Source: Melampsora larici-populina 98AG31 (Eukaryota; Basidiomycota; Pucciniomycetes; Pucciniales; Melampsoraceae). Taken from it: 64,000 bases of DNA. Below, piece after piece: positions 40,500-51,199 of the stretch (position 1 is its first letter; each line of letters starts with the position of its first letter). The translations under genes and the position numbers were made by a program. The stretch covers positions 84,233 to 148,232 of the forward strand of contig NW_006768766.1 of assembly GCF_000204055.1 (NCBI RefSeq), given 5' to 3'. Under the pieces are notes generated by a model that saw only the letters and a list, made by a program, of their open reading frames with translations, ran no database searches and was not told the origin of the DNA.

Positions 40500-43400
40500 A
40501 TCTCTCAATTTACAAGTTCACCACATGTCCTCAGAGCAAAAAATTGGCAGTTGGTATTGTAGCTTGACCGCTGTGAGCAAGGCAAAGAAGCAGTTTAGAG
40601 GAAAACGCTATGGAAAAAACTCTTGGATTTTCTCGGATTGAGTCATGATTCAATGACACACAAAGCACTCAGGTATGAGGGGACAACTTATTCGTCCGCG
40701 ATACAAATGTGGTGACTCAAACGATGGTTTTTGGTTATCTTTGAATTCATTGTGTATAATCATGATAGACAGCCATTGTGATTGTAGATTCAATCAACTG
40801 GTACAAGTGGGATTCATATTCCCTTCAACATTTTGTGCTTTGGGCGCCTTCATACATAGTATCATGTCATGTTTTAACATTGGTAGAATTTATAAACAAA
40901 ATACCATGCTTCATCAAATGCTGGGATGTATAGACACAAAATTCGATTGGAACCATGCGCGCATTGATGGAAGTGATAAATGTTCATCTTGGAATTGATA
41001 AATATGAGCAGGAGTTTTTAAGAAACTTGAGAAAAGTCCCCCAAGTAGTGAGGGATATTACGACGTTGGACTCCAATTTCAGGATGTCCATTTCCGATGG
41101 GTGATCTATCTGTGACAACGCCTTCAAGTTCTCTGAGTGAAAAGGATCAATAACAGATTGAAGCTTCAGCATTCTGTCACATATATGGAATGGGAAATTC
41201 AAACAGAACATCAAGGATGGATACTAACTCAAGTGCAAACTCTACGAAATTGGTAGCTGTGGTTGTCAATTGTGAATAAATGAATTGAATGACTGTGGAT
41301 TCACAAAAAAATGGAATCATTGAGGAATTCGGTCAATCATGATTGTGTCAGGGGAAGGAGATACGTACGTGACAATACTACACAAGCGGATAGGAGGATT
41401 GAAATGATTTGTGTGTACATTTTGAGATAATTTCAAGGAAGTTGGAAGTACAGAATGTTGAAGGTTCTTGGAGAATTTTCGGTGCAGAAGTGAAATGGAA
41501 AGGAGACTCCCTCTCATGCTTTTGGGAGCAGTGTGAGGTGGTCGAATGTCGAAATGTGGTCAAGCAACAATGGTCTGATTAGATTCCCATTTTACAGCTA
41601 GTCAATGTGTGACAAATGCGCGAGGTTTGGTGGCCTAGAACCCTCTAAATTGACTGACCAAGATAAATGAAACTTTTGTATTGATGCTGAACAAGAAACA
41701 CTGGTGAAAGCTGCTTGCATACTGCCCAGTCCAAATCAACCAATGACGCTAGTGACCCAAACCAACAACCAATGAGATTCTGCTGGCCCGTCTTCGCCTC
41801 ACGATTTGGGAAGTGGATGCGAGTACAATTTCTGGTCCCGTTTGTGCGGAACGTGGAGCAGGTTGAAGTGATCGAGTCCTTGGAAACCAAGTTGACTTGC
41901 AAAATGTTTGATCAGCGATTGAGATTTGTGTCATTTTTCCTGACATTGGGTCTGAAGTTGCTACAGCACAATCTTAACTTTAATCCCTTCTCACTTTGTC
42001 CATCATACTCTTTCTCATTTCTCACTTTTTTCGCTTCAGGCAAGTTCACACTGCGTCTACGAATAATTGTTTCTCAGCCTCAAGGTGGGGCAAAGTTTCT
42101 TTTTTAAATAAATGCTTATGTCGTTCTCCTAGAAGGCTTCCTGAACGTTTTGGATGATAACCATCTCATGGACATGGTTGGATTACTAGGAGCCGAGTGC
42201 TCTTGTCGTCAAGAAGATTCTAAGATGCAAGTTGATGATACAATTTGATTTTTTCGTCACGGTAAAGCTCTGGAAGCTCTGGAGGGGTCTATTATCGTGT
42301 TGAATTGCAGCTCCAGATTTGTGATGCAAAGAGGGGAACAGTGTGCTATCCTTGGTTTTTGACCATCGTGATCTGGCGATTTTTCAAGTCTATCAGCATG
42401 TCGAGTAATCAACTAATTCATAGGGGCGATAGTTCCGACCCATGGTGATCAACCAAAGCCCCTCGCGTCTCCCGAATTCTCAAGCTCCCAGACATCTGCA
42501 TCTTTATGTCTTCTGGATTCAAGGCCCTTTTCAGTTTCAGGTACCTCATTAGCTTTTCACTTGAGCTCCCTATGTTTACTTGGTTCGGTCCACAGAAGTC
42601 TCTTCAAGACAGATTTACGAGGTGTCTTCCTCAAGGTCTCATGATGGTCAATAATGCCAAGGATTTGGTTTCAGTCGACTGACTCGCCAGGTGCACCGAT
42701 AGGAGGCCGGGAAGTTACTCGTGATCCCAAACTCAAGTTGCCCTTTTGGAGCCTGGTTTTGTCAAAGTTCAGGATGTTGACCAGCTATATGTGCAGTCCG
42801 ATTACTACAGTGTTTTGACCCATATATCATATGCAATTGACATATATATATATATCTACAGGCTATTTACTCACACTTCCGCTCCCAAAAATCCTCATAC
42901 TCACAGTGCATGAATCGTGCCTATCATCTATCCCCTTATAACCTGTCCTTCCATATCCTAGGAATTTGTCACACGTAACTTTTCAAGATGGCTTGCCTTC
43001 ACAACGCAAACCAGAATTTCAAGCCTTTATTCCATTCTTCCAGGTGGTGTGTCAGTGTGCATTACTTCATCCGACTTTTTCTCACTTGAATCTCGCTCTT
43101 CAAACCTTGCAGCGTGATCTGTTCAATCACTCTTCCTCTTCAATACTACAAAGCTCCACTGGAATTGAGAACCCAGAAAACTTTGGATTGGCAAGAATGT
43201 CAATTTATACAGCTGTGTCAGTGAAGTCTTGAAGTTCATTTGATTTTGTATTTATATTTTTTTGAATCATGAGCTCTACTCCCATTTTCAGATTTCACCA
43301 TGTGTGTGGTGTGGTATCACATTGACGCGCAGGTATGATAGGGATTCAATACTGATACTGACTCGACTTAGTCTCCAAAGAGGCCTCATGAAAGAGGTAA

Positions 43401-44700
43401 GCTTCCTCTTTGTGAACGGTGTGGTTGAGACTCTTGAGCCCTGTTTTTGACAAAGTATGTGGAAAATATACGCCCTCCCTCAAATAATATATCATTGAGC
43501 AAATCACATAAAAGGAAGGTCAGGAAGATAGAAAGAGGAAGTGCAAAAATCTACGGCATCTCTTCTATCACTTCTGCATTGCCGGACCTATGTAAACTTA
43601 AACTTTGTTAGTGCGGGACTTTGTCAAGTTTAAAACTCTGATCACATCCCAATGCCCATGCTATGTCCCATTGCACATGTCAACTTGACAACTTTCAAGC
43701 AAACTCTGCGTCCTGAATGGTGAGAAATGCATCCTTTAGTTAGTCTTGAAGATCTCTTTGTGATGTCATGAGGAGAACGGTGTTCGTGCTCTCAAACTGT
43801 ATGTGGTGGTCAGAATCCAGATACTATCCAATATCCTCTTGATCAGTCTTGACTCTTGAACTCTCGATGCTGTTTTAAAGAGTCACTTGATCTCAATCTA
43901 CAAAACCTTGCAGCAACAGACTGTCGATGATCATCCCCACCTTTGACCAGATTCTCTGGTATGTATCATATAAACGTATGCTAGGATATGCAAGACAACT
44001 TTTGGCAAGTCACTTGATATTTGCATACCTAGGTTTTGAAAGATGATTGGTTGTGTTCGTATGATTCTGATGTGAAACTTTTCTTGACTGCTGTTGTGGT
44101 TGTGAATGACAAGAGAATCAAGTTGTGGGAAGGTATAGCAATCTATAAGCATAGTTCAAGTTGTATGCTACAGTAAGATTTTAAGTACGTAACCCTTGAT
44201 TACCTGAGAAATGGTTTTTGAAATGTCAGGTTACGGAATTTGGTTACTTGATTTGATTTCCTTCAACACTTCAACTTCCTTCGTAGCTTTCTCTCAGGAC
44301 CATTCGCACTCAACAGGCTGGGTCGAAGCAGTTTTTTTTAATTTATCAAAAACTCTTGACCCTTGACCTTGGTGCCTGGTTGAATTAAAGTCCTACATTG
44401 TCATTGCCGAACGTCCGAACGTGTCAATTCCGACCTGACGGAAAGGCGTTTGGTGTCGCTTTTTTTTTCTCGTCCATCGAACGATCATTGCATGAATGAT
44501 TAAGAAATTATAAAAAGATGATGTGGTCTTCGTTCTTCATCCTCATTGAACAATTCTTCATACATTCTAATCTTTCCTCAAATCATTTCATATCACATTG
44601 AAAAAAGCGATATATCTTTGAAATCATCGGTTTGAAATTCAAGGCCTTAAAATCATTCGAAACTCTGCCTATATAATCTTCTCATATCCTCTTCATTCGG
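40500..44700. other. Long intergenic region, no supported gene
   Basis: Several short open frames exist (for example 40675-40998, 41715-42107 and 42966-43232 on plus), but none shows a recognisable domain or convincing exon structure. A TA dinucleotide run lies near 42842-42855. Decayed host or transposon genes may be hidden here. I cannot name any. Confidence 0.45.
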
Positions 44701-44916
44701 TAGTGGTCTTGATAAATCAAACTCGTTCAAACTCGATCGAAGTCATCAACACTGCCCTCATCACCTCCGACTCGAATTATCGCTTGCTGATTTCTGAATT
44801 TCATCCTTGTCAGTCTTTCTTCCTCTTATATTTACGATCAAATGAATACCTATTGATGTTTTGGCCTCGTTCACATCTCTCATCATATCTCACTTCTTGG
44901 ATACCTCAGAGATACC

Positions 44917-46217
44917 ATGGCCCAGTTTCAACCTTTGACGGATACCTCTATGCCGTACTTTCTCAACAATCGAACGACATCAAGCTCGTCTCTCAAAACC
45001 CGCCAACGTGAAACATACGAAGCTTCTCATGATGTTGTGTCTCGACCTCTGGCACCTCAACTCCAAATCACCTTGGCTGACGGTGATTCTGATGATGAGG
45101 ACCATCTACGAGGTCGCCGCCCATCTTTAACACCGGACAACTCATACCCGGCCTGTGAGCTTCCCTTCTCGTCTGAGCCAGCTCTCGAATCCGAGCTAGA
45201 AACCGAACTTCCTCCTCTCAAGAAGTTGAGATCGTCGCGGAATGGTGGGGTCAGCGAAGATGGAGTAGACTCTGGCTTCTGCCCTGAAACCGTTCGAGGG
45301 ATCCTGACTAAGAAGGACCACAGTTCCCAAAGTTCACCCGAAGGTTCGGGTCATTCTAGCCCAGTTCAAATGTCGCCCATTTCTCAAGAGCTTAGCTCAT
45401 TACCGCTGTCAAGAGCTCATACTGTTAACAGTCGCCCTGACCCTCGACCCACTTCTCGTCGAAATTCATCATGTCAATCTGCCGTCTCATCCCTCAATTC
45501 GAACAAGACTGTCCGCTTTGCAACAGAAAAGAGCCCTCCAACTTGTAATCCATTGTGTCAGAGACACCAGCCATCAGATCATCCTGCCTCAAGATGTTCA
45601 TGTCATCTCGAAAACCCAGTGGCCACCGTCATGTATTTGACACATTCTGCAAAGGTGTATGATCGGACTTCGATTGTTGTTGAAAAAAGCCTACGTCTCC
45701 CTCCTCGTCAAGATGCCTCTGAATGTGGACGATGGGTCCAACGTTGCGAGTCATCCACAGCAGTTGAGGGTCGTGAAAGGTCTAGGCTAGGCTCGTGTAG
45801 TCCTACGCCAAATTTCAACAGGTACATTCATAGCTGGATCGTTTGTATCTATCATCCGGTTCAGCGTTGATTCTTACCTTTCTTTGTAGTGACGACACGG
45901 CAAGTCGGAATAAGGACTGCGAAGCATGGAGAGATAAGAACCATGCTATCGCTAGCAATGTTCCTGAAGGTGTAAATAAGGACACCTTTCCTAGAAGTCC
46001 TCCGTCGACATCCTTCCCATCTATGGCTACCCACACATCTGGCCTCAATTTACAACAGTTCAGGAAACAAGAACAATTTGAGGAAGATCTGGATGACGAG
46101 GATGAAGAAGCTCGATCTGAGACGGAGGTGGATGACGACGATGAAGTAGATTGTAGTGTTGGAACCTGGTCACAAGGACAAGTGTTTAAAGATGATGATA
46201 TCCTAGGTGGATTTTAG
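44917..46217 (+). CDS. Ser-rich hypothetical protein with a candidate PP1-docking motif (2 exons, 410 aa)
   Basis: Exon 1 is 44917-45821 and exon 2 is 45890-46217, with intron 45822-45889 (GTACAT...TTGTAG). The total is 1,233 nt in frame. The N-terminal half is rich in Ser, Pro and acidic residues. In the middle, NSNKTVRFATEKSPPTCNPL contains KTVRF, an RVxF-type protein-phosphatase-1 docking motif. It is followed by CQRHQPSDHPASRCSC and VMYLTHSAKVYDR. The C-terminus is strongly acidic (EEDLDDEDEEARSETEVDDD) and ends ILGGF. This composition suits a regulatory, possibly nuclear, protein in the style of PP1-binding proteins, but the function is not shown. The start was chosen as the first ATG of the long frame after a CT-rich leader. 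Confidence 0.7.
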
Positions 46218-47065
46218 AAACTCTACCCCATAGAATAAAATGTTTTCTTCTTCCTTTCTATTTCTTGTCTTTGTAGATCTGTTGCTGTGACAACGATTAA
46301 TGTCAACTTGTTACAAAGAACAGATTTTTTTATACATAGTTGTAATTTGGACGCTATAAGTTTCTTCTTTTCTTTGGAGAGAGTTTGATTCTTTTTTCTT
46401 TTTTTTTGAACATTAATTTTGCAGACGCTATTTTTTTTGGTTTGCTTAACATTAGAGATATATGAATGAAACAAAGTCATCCTTATTACACCTTTTTCTA
46501 GTTGGAAGAGCCCTGTTACAATTGCATGTACCATCAGTTTTCCCCCTCCATTGGACCCATGGCTTTGTTTGCTAGGTCCAGCTTGTAATTTCTAGATAGT
46601 TGAGTAAAGGTGTACAATTTATGATAAAAATTGATAAACCTCACTTGATATCTCTTTGGGTTCTTGTTCCCATCTGTCATTAAGTTGTGTCAAACTTATT
46701 TGACCTTCTCCGCTAAAAATTCGGTGGTGCACATCAGATCTTATGTATGCTCTGACAGACTCTGACCGCCCGATGTCCCGCCTGATGTCTGAGACCCGGG
46801 CGGGCTTAAGATCCATTGGTCTTATGGAAGAAAGTGAGCGTTCATGAAAATTAAATCATACACTTTAAAAATGATTTCGTACTCCTCATAAACTTATAAC
46901 CAGAGTTTTTCGGACTTAGCAAACTCAGATTTATAGCGTGCCGTCACGTATTGGCCAACATGAATATTACAACATAGTTCCACCTTGGCAATAACGGAGG
47001 GGAACTAAACCTCACAACCTTCATACATAGTTAAGCTTAATACATAGTGACTTTTGCCGACAAAG
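46218..47065. other. Intergenic, nothing firmly recognised
   Basis: No gene is seen. Around 46740-46815 a GC-rich stretch (CGGGCGGGCTTA) is faintly similar to 54480-54510 and may be a small repeat. Confidence 0.4.
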
Positions 47066-47072
47066 GCTGACA

Positions 47073-48811
47073 CAACACCTGAAGCGCTCCGCGGCGCTCC
47101 GCTTTTTGGACAAATTTGTGAGGCGGTGCGGTTTGCCGCTACAGATGAGACCCGCTCTCGATCCGCTTTAAGAAGACACCCGCTACATGCGTAATGCAGC
47201 GCGGCGCCAATTGGAGCCGCTCTCGCTCCGCTTCATCAGTTTTGGGGGCAAGGGAGCGGTATGAGGCGATTTTTTGCTCACATTTTTTGTTTTAAGTATT
47301 CGCACTGCAATAAAGATGTAAGTACAATATGATAGAAAAATAAGATCATGTACTATATGAAATGTGACTAGAAAGATAAGTAAGCAAGAGAAGTCGATAA
47401 AGTAAGGAGATAGGCAGTAGCACAAGAAAAAAAATAGAAAGAATGAAGTAAGAAAATATATAATCAATAAGTGACAGGCTAAAGTAAAATACAAGTAAAA
47501 GGATCTAAAGATAAGATAAAATAAAATGGGAATACCATGATCAGTTTAATCAAGAAATGAGTTGAGGTTGGTGGAGGAGTCGTATTGTTTATAGTCCTGA
47601 GAAGCGTCAAATAACAGACCGAGTAGATGATTTCTGGAAAATCAATACCAAGTGACAAGACTCCCTCGATTTAGGGGCTGAGGATACCGTTGGAATCCTG
47701 GCAACAGTGGCAATTGAAATGTGCAATTGAAATCAAATCTGATTCGTGTTTTACTTAGTCTTTACAGCTTTACAAATCAGTGTCTGTTTTGTTGGCTCGA
47801 GATTGGACTACAAGCACGTTCTATTTCAACAAACAAACAAATCAAAGTCAACTTCAATTCATGACATATCTTGCCCAATCTTTGTAAGACTTCAAGACCG
47901 ATTTTACATACCAACATAACTTTCTAAAACAGTTGGTGGAGGTTCATTTCCTGATAAAAGTACCCCTGCACGGTACATGATTTCAGTTTGCTTGTGAATT
48001 TAAAGGTTTGTGATTTCTTGAAGGTAAGTTTTAATCAAAAGCTTGAAAATTGAGTTATTTTGAAGACCAATATTGGAGTTAGAAAATGAGATTGAAGTTG
48101 ATGAGAGTTGATTTGGCAGTGATTGCTCGATGATTATCCAGACCAGAAGCCGAAAGAAAACATTGCTTGATGAGAAATGATAATTACAATTGAGATTGAG
48201 TGATAGATTTAAATTTGATTGAAGTAGACCAAAGCTTAAGTTGAGCAAGATTAAAAGAATGGTTTGAAGACCAAAGTAAATTTAAAATCAAATGTCTAGC
48301 TAGCAAAGGTAATAATCTAAAGATTGATAAACAACTTGAAGGTGATTCGTATAATCGAGAAAGAGTCTGTTCTGGTAAATCGTGTAAGAATTCGGATACA
48401 CTTGAACTGATTTCGATTTTATTGGTCTTTTCCATCTTTCAATATTGAATGAAGCTTTTAAAGTGAATGGAGCTTTGTAAATCGAATCGAATGAAGTTTG
48501 CGTGATTGACAAAACCGGATGAGTATGATCATCCAAACCACACGTATCTGAGTCTGTGGGATCCTGAACGATGGTCTGATAGTGTTCTGATGGTGGAAGC
48601 CAACCGCTGCATACCGCTCTGAGAGGTGCCTGCGGGGCGTAAATTTGACCCGCCACGCTAATTTCCCAATCCGCTTCGTACATAATCTCAGAGGTAGAGC
48701 GGTGGCGGATCGGTTGGTAGATGAGCACCCAAAACTTTGTAGCGACGGCGGAGCGGACCGCCCCGCCCCCGCTCCGCATCCGCTTTTTGCAGCGGGTCGC
48801 TTCAAGTGTTG
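47073..48811. mobile_element. Pack-2: TIR element carrying a TFB2 gene fragment, 7-bp target-site duplication GCTGACA
   Basis: The element is 1,739 bp. The left end is CAACACCTGAAGCGCTCCGC (47073-47092). The right end is the inverse of CAACACTTGAAGCGACCCGC (48792-48811), 17/20 matching. GCTGACA flanks both sides (47066-47072 and 48812-48818); an eighth matching G is ambiguous with the TIR. Both ends have GC-rich GCTCCGC/AGCGG blocks (about 47076-47270 and 48600-48810). The AT-rich interior holds a piece of the TFIIH subunit TFB2. No transposase is encoded. Ends and architecture match Pack-1 at 4187-12027. Confidence 0.85.
48184..48435 (-). pseudogene. TFB2: Captured fragment of TFIIH subunit TFB2/p52 (N-terminal part)
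   Basis: The 83-residue frame reads MEKTNKIEISSSVSEFLHDL, then LYESPSSCLSIFRLLPLLAR, HLILNLLW and LKLWSTS. This is the N-terminal signature of TFB2/GTF2H4 (family: ...FL..L....L.RLY..P..CLA.FR.LP.LA.....LL....P...V.LW...). TFB2 belongs to the TFIIH core and supports XPB in transcription and DNA repair. The frame ends after KSITQSQL. Only faint continuation is visible downstream (NEPPPTVLESYVG, near 47935). The piece lies within Pack-2, so it is a transposed copy and not the host gene. Confidence 0.75.
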
Positions 48812-48819
48812 GCTGACAG

Positions 48820-49686
48820 TCCTTGTTGAGGTCAAATGTGATATGATGGGCAGGAAGTTCCAAAGAGGCTATGCTTTCTTCACAAGAAAAATAACTGGTC
48901 GTTCAAATGAAAAACGCTGGTTATCCGATCTCCTATTTTGGACAGTGTGGGCAAAAAAAATCGCGATCAACTCGTACGGAAGGCAAACCCCTTTTGCCTT
49001 GTCTTGGGCTTGACGAGGTCATGTCATTGCCCTGATGTCTTCGAGGGTTAGTTTGTGAGATCCAGGTGTTTGCTTGGTGGCAACCACCGGTTTAAGTTCT
49101 CAAAAGCTTGCAAATCAGCTTTGCGAGCTCGATCTAGTGGAAAACTCAAACCGATCATTTGGATTCGTGTGAATTTTTCATTTTTATGTACTCATCAACC
49201 TGTGATGGTGATTGCGACCAATTCTAACAAAGAATATCACAGGCATTACAAAACTTGACAAAGGCCCAGTCGACAAATCTCCGCAGGTTTCCAATGTTGA
49301 ATGTGCCACGAGTATGCCAAGGTGAGTATCCTAAAGCTGCGCCTTCACATCCCTGCTGGCTCTTGTGATACACCAGGCTTCCATAGACTCAAGCTGCCTC
49401 TCGCTCCTTGTTCAGGTCCCCTATTTACTTGCGCCGCGCTAAGAAAAGGTGAGACGATGAAGTATATATTTCAGTTGCAATGTATGAGACTGCCTGATAT
49501 TAATACTTCGATAAGTCAGTGAACCCTGTCCCATGGTTGTTGCCAGGGGCCGGGCTCTCCTCACACTTTCCAAGTTGTCTATATATTTTAATCATCACAA
49601 ACTGCTCATTGAGCCCCAATTCCTCATTCTGTCAATTAGGTATCTTTCCAATCTCGTTTTCGATTCTTTGCATCTATATCATCATC
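48820..49686. other. Intergenic, nothing recognised
   Basis: Only short open frames without domains. The last part contains the presumed promoter of the secreted protein gene starting at 49687. Confidence 0.5.
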
Positions 49687-50419
49687 ATGTTATCCTTCCA
49701 ATCTCCTCAAAAATTTGTCATCATATTGATGGCTATATGCATCACACACGTTGCTTTCACAAAAGCGGATACTGTCAAATGTACAGCTGGTTATGCTCCA
49801 GGTTCAGGTTCAACAACTGCAAGTTCAAGTAAGTAAAAATAGTTAATTTTCTTTCTCAAACCAACCTAATTCATTCCAACTTTGAAAAGCATGCCAAGAT
49901 TCGCGTAATTACTCTTGGAACTGCCCGGCAAAACAGTGCTCAAGAGACAGTCAGTTTTGATCTTCTCTTTCAAACAGCTTGTTTTTTCCCTATACGTTCT
50001 CTAAACGCATTTTATCCACTTATGATGCTTGTAGATAAACAATTTGCACCTATGAAGGGCTGTACGCATCAAAATATTCCTGGTAACAGCGACCAACAGT
50101 GTGTGCGATATACATTCAGAAATGGACAGTATGGTTAGTAACCTTTCCCCAGTTCTTCTATTGATTGTTGAGATCCAGTTGTCATTCTGAAAATTCTTTA
50201 TACTTTCATTTTACGATGATTTTATAGATTGTTGGAATTCTGGTACACCTCAATCATACTCTTGTCCTTACACACTCACGAATGTACCCTTCATAAGTAA
50301 GTAATCATTGATACCTTTCTATGTCTCTTGAATCAAGTTTTGTTCATTCAGCGTACGTATTTCTTTTCGGATCAGCTTGTTCAGGATGTAACCTCCCAAA
50401 TATGGGAAAACGCAATTAG
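49687..50419 (+). CDS. Small secreted cysteine-rich protein, candidate effector (5 exons, 145 aa)
   Basis: Exons are 49687-49828, 49890-49949, 50035-50133, 50228-50296 and 50352-50419, total 438 nt in frame with TAG at the end. Four introns of 55-94 bp have GT...AG ends. Residues 1 to about 27 (MLSFQSPQKFVIILMAICIT...) form a signal peptide with a likely cut after FTKA. The mature part carries ten Cys, including CQDSRNYSWNCPAKQCSRD, KGCTHQ, DCWNSGTPQSYSCPY and CSGCN. Small, multi-exon, Cys-rich secreted proteins are typical of rust effectors and apoplastic proteins. No named family is recognised. The start was chosen because only this ATG gives the signal peptide. Confidence 0.7.
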
Positions 50420-50424
50420 ATATC

Positions 50425-51195
50425 TCTCGCATCCTAAAGTTGTATATATACCGCTGGACCTGAGGCCGGATGGCTTCGATATGACTTGGTATAGAAGTAT
50501 CACCACATTCAATCTGTTAGCATGACAAACATATAAAATCTCTTCCTCCTCATGTGTATAAGTAACGAATAAGCATTTGTTATCTTTGTATCTGCAACGC
50601 CACAAATCGCTGCAAGAATAACATTGTTATTCCCAATGACGAAGCTCTTGAGCTCCACTCACACCCCCTGCGCGCCCTCGATATCCTGGAGTTCTTTCTT
50701 CTTGATGTTTAAAAAAAATTCGTCTCCTTGGTATAACACTGAGAAAACAAGTTACAAAAAAACTAGATGTCTATCTGGGCTGGTTAGATTTTTACTTTGT
50801 GCTCAAATTCATCTCCTACCTCCGCTATTTGTGTCCATTTGAGATACCTTAAATTTGTGCTGGAGAACTCCAAGTTATTTTTTTGATTGCTAAAAAACCT
50901 TTGCTGATGGCCACTGTTCATCAAGATCGTCTTCTGATCTCCAGTCAGTATACTCCATCGGTTTCAATTATCTTTACAGTACCTTCATTAGTTTTATTCT
51001 ATTTATTCCAAGAAAAGAAAAATCTCTCCAATGGTTGCCAAGGAGTGCAATATGTTTACAAAAGCTTCCATTTTTATTACTTGATTATGTAAGATATGTA
51101 AGATAGATGTATACAATTTTTGACAAGTTGATCAAAGGACTGATTCAAGTTGGAATGAATGTAATCCTTTGAGATCAAATGTTAACAATTGATGA
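50425..51195. other. Intergenic, nothing recognised
   Basis: AT-rich sequence between the cysteine-rich gene (+) and the convergent gene at 51200-53170 (-). No feature is seen. Confidence 0.5.
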
Positions 51196-51199
51196 AAGT

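Noticed and set aside
42966..43232. Short conserved gene on the plus strand
   Set aside because: No recognisable domain, no convincing splice structure and similar frames are common by chance in this region.
46735..46815. MITE shared with 54430-54530
   Set aside because: Similarity is limited to GC-rich words such as GGGCGGGCTTA; no matching ends or TSDs were found.
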